Assembly: GCA_905331475.1 (NCBI GenBank)
Contig: CAJNYU010001690.1
Span: forward strand, 22,669-86,668
Source of the DNA: Rotaria socialis
Lineage: Eukaryota > Rotifera > Eurotatoria > Philodinida > Philodinidae
Direction of reading: 5' to 3'
Length of the DNA stretch: 64,000 bases
Position numbers and translations under genes: made by a program. Positions within the stretch are counted from its first letter, which is position 1, and each line of letters opens with the position of its first letter. Below are positions 62,297-64,000 of the stretch, one piece after another. The notes under the pieces are model-generated. The model saw only the letters and a list, made by a program, of their open reading frames with translations, was not told the DNA's origin and searched no databases.

Positions 62297-62520
62297 ATAA
62301 ATCCTTGCAATATTCTTGTCAGTGCCCGTTTACTTTATTTTAATACAAAAAATCGAAATATTCTGGGATGAGAAAACGACCTTATCTACCCTTGTCTTTA
62401 GGTTCATCAGTATGTTTGGTTTCTTTATAATTAACTGATAAAAGATAAAATAAATCTGAACATAAGTTGGAGATCGTAAGTGTTGTTGGTATCAAATAAA
62501 CTTAACAGTTGTATGGTTGG

Positions 62521-62604
62521 TACCGTAATACGGTCGTATATGCATCGTGTCGTATACAATTACAAACGGCCAAAAGCGGCCGTTTACGGCCGGGCGTGTT
62601 TCAC
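62521..62604. repeat. CG-rich block related to the element at 37.5 kb
   Basis: Contains TAATACGGTCGTAT, GTCGTATAC and ACGGCC/GGCCGT words, ending CACCTGGG. It appears to be a partial copy of the same family. Confidence 0.45.
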
Positions 62605-62913
62605 CTGGGTAGTACTTTAAATGTTAAAGTTAAAGCAAAACACCTTAAACTTTAATTAAAGCAAAACACTTAACGCTTTAACTTTAAAAAATTAGAGTTA
62701 AAGTGAAAAATAATTTTTAGCTCTTCATGATCAATTGTCTGTTGGTTTTAACTGCAACTTTAAACTTTAAAATTAAAGTTAAAGTATCTCAACTCTAATA
62801 ATAAAGTATTAAAGTATTTAAGATACCACTTTAACTTTAATTTTAAAGGTTGAAGTAACAATTTAAGCTTTAATACTTTTTTAAAGCGTTTTAAAGCTGA
62901 AGTGTCACCCCTA
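62605..62913. repeat. TTAAAG/CTTTAA foldback element
   Basis: About 300 bp built from TTAAAG and CTTTAA words in both orientations, ending TGTCACCCCTA, which resembles an hAT end. Left terminus unclear. Non-coding. Confidence 0.45.
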
Positions 62914-63460
62914 ATTAGTAGATGCTGCAGCTGCGGTAGTTCTTGGTGCAACAGTAACACTTTCTTTCGCAGCTAATGGATCAACTTGTAAGGAAAAATC
63001 ATCATCATCTAATGAATTTGATATCTCAATAAGATCAGCTATTGGCGGAGAAAACATTTAAAATAAAGATATTTCTTTGATAGCTATATCGATTTCTACA
63101 AAAAATGCTATAAAATTGTTTATTTGACTGAAAATCAATTTTGATTAGAGAAAAACAACAGGCAATATCCTTCCTTATTGTCTCTTATATATGTGTTTAA
63201 CGCTTCTATAGATTCGTTTTTTTCTCTTTAAAAGTGCTATGAGTTCTAAATGTAGCTGATCGGCACATAAAAAAATCAGGAGAAACCAGGAGAAAACATA
63301 AAAATTAGCTCGTGAAATCAGGAGATTTTTTGTCAGGAGAGAAGTTGGAAAATCAGGAGATTCCTGGTCAAAACAGGAGATTTGGTAACCCTGATGAGAG
63401 TGCATGTTTCGTAAAAATAGTGCAAAATATTCAACATTTGATAAAAATTAGAGACGTTAG

Positions 63461-63697
63461 ATGCCGAAATACACTAGTTTTTCATCAAATTGGCTACAAA
63501 GAGCTGACTCGACGGGCAAACCATGCTCCGTTTGGTTACGTCAGGGTAAAGAAAAGAGTACGTTCATATGTACTGTATGCAATATTGAATTGGATGTTTT
63601 GAAAACAAAACTCAGCAATAACAGTGATCAAATGAGTCAACTTAGAAAGAAATTGAAAAAATGGTACAAAAAGAAAATGAAATTCGTGAGCTTATAA
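63461..63697 (+). CDS. Zinc-finger-like ORF related to hAT/TTF-type N-termini
   Basis: 78 residues from an ATG that follows a TTAG acceptor. The pattern YTSFSSNWLQ, VWLRQGKEK and FICTVCNIEL matches the F..xWL / WL / F.C..C opening of TTF/BED-like zinc fingers in hAT transposases and domesticated relatives. The expected second His pair is missing; the tail is instead Lys-rich (RKKLKKWYKKKMKF). Either a fragment or a frameshifted remnant. Confidence 0.45.
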   Translation: MPKYTSFSSNWLQRADSTGKPCSVWLRQGKEKSTFICTVCNIELDVLKTKLSNNSDQMSQLRKKLKKWYKKKMKFVSL

Positions 63698-63960
63698 TTT
63701 TTTGCATCTGTAGATTTGTAAATTTGTAGATATAAAAATTTGAAAATAAATAACTAATAATAAATATACGCTCTAGAATTATGATTGTTTCATTGTGTGG
63801 TTTTTCTGATATATGAATATTATTTCTCTGAAGTGTAGTATCTCTGTTGTGAAGTATGTATACGGTCATCTTGCATGAAATAGAAAAAAAGAAGGAAAAG
63901 AAGGAATTTTGGTAAAAAGAAGGATGAAGAAGGACGCCTCTTGAAAAGAAGGAAAAAAAG

Positions 63961-64000
63961 TAGTGTTGATGGATCTGGAACCAATAGGAATCAAGTTTTT
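63961..64000. repeat. 40-bp exact inverted copy of 54553-54592
   Basis: The last 40 bases of the window are the exact reverse complement of 54553-54592 inside the foldback element. A related element copy probably continues past the right edge. Confidence 0.85.

Overview
The window looks like nuclear DNA of a small invertebrate, most likely a bdelloid rotifer. Coding DNA is AT-rich, confirmed introns are mostly short with GT..AG ends, and splice acceptors sit just upstream of start codons, as expected with spliced-leader trans-splicing. TGTGGG-type motifs, the repeat I recall as bdelloid telomeric, are scattered through non-coding DNA. A Penelope-type hammerhead ribozyme and nested foldback transposons fit too. 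Nothing identifies the species.

1-24.9 kb, minus strand: one giant gene running off the left edge, with at least about 7,360 residues encoded here. One exon alone is 21.7 kb without a stop. It encodes a helical N-terminus, six AAA+ modules of midasin/dynein style, two coiled coils, several ASH/HYDIN-like beta domains, and a helical C-terminal part.

27.3-34.2 kb, plus strand, divergent from the giant gene: a 981-residue coiled-coil protein, then after 145 bp and a new splice acceptor a five-exon gene for a 1,087-residue AAA+ protein with a CHORD-like zinc tail. Spacing and acceptor suggest a trans-spliced operon. The three genes may act together (an AAA+ ring, a filament, a second ATPase), but only position supports this.

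34.2-42.8 kb: mostly AT-rich non-coding DNA, a small four-exon gene, a decayed multi-exon gene, a CG-rich foldback element, and hammerhead ribozyme motifs from a Penelope-like element.

42.9-49.9 kb, minus strand: seven exons whose phases all agree join into one 548-residue protein: an N-terminal caspase-like (C14) protease with its His and Cys, a Pro/Ser/Thr linker encoded by three micro-exons, and seven tandem 36-residue zinc ribbons. This is the clearest new architecture in the window.

50-64 kb: a transposon landscape. A 3.46-kb hAT-like foldback element with a perfect 8-bp target duplication holds at least three nested insertions. Further right are another TAGGGATGTGC-type element, a decayed LINE endonuclease, small predicted membrane ORFs, a zinc-finger ORF and many TGTGGG hairpins.
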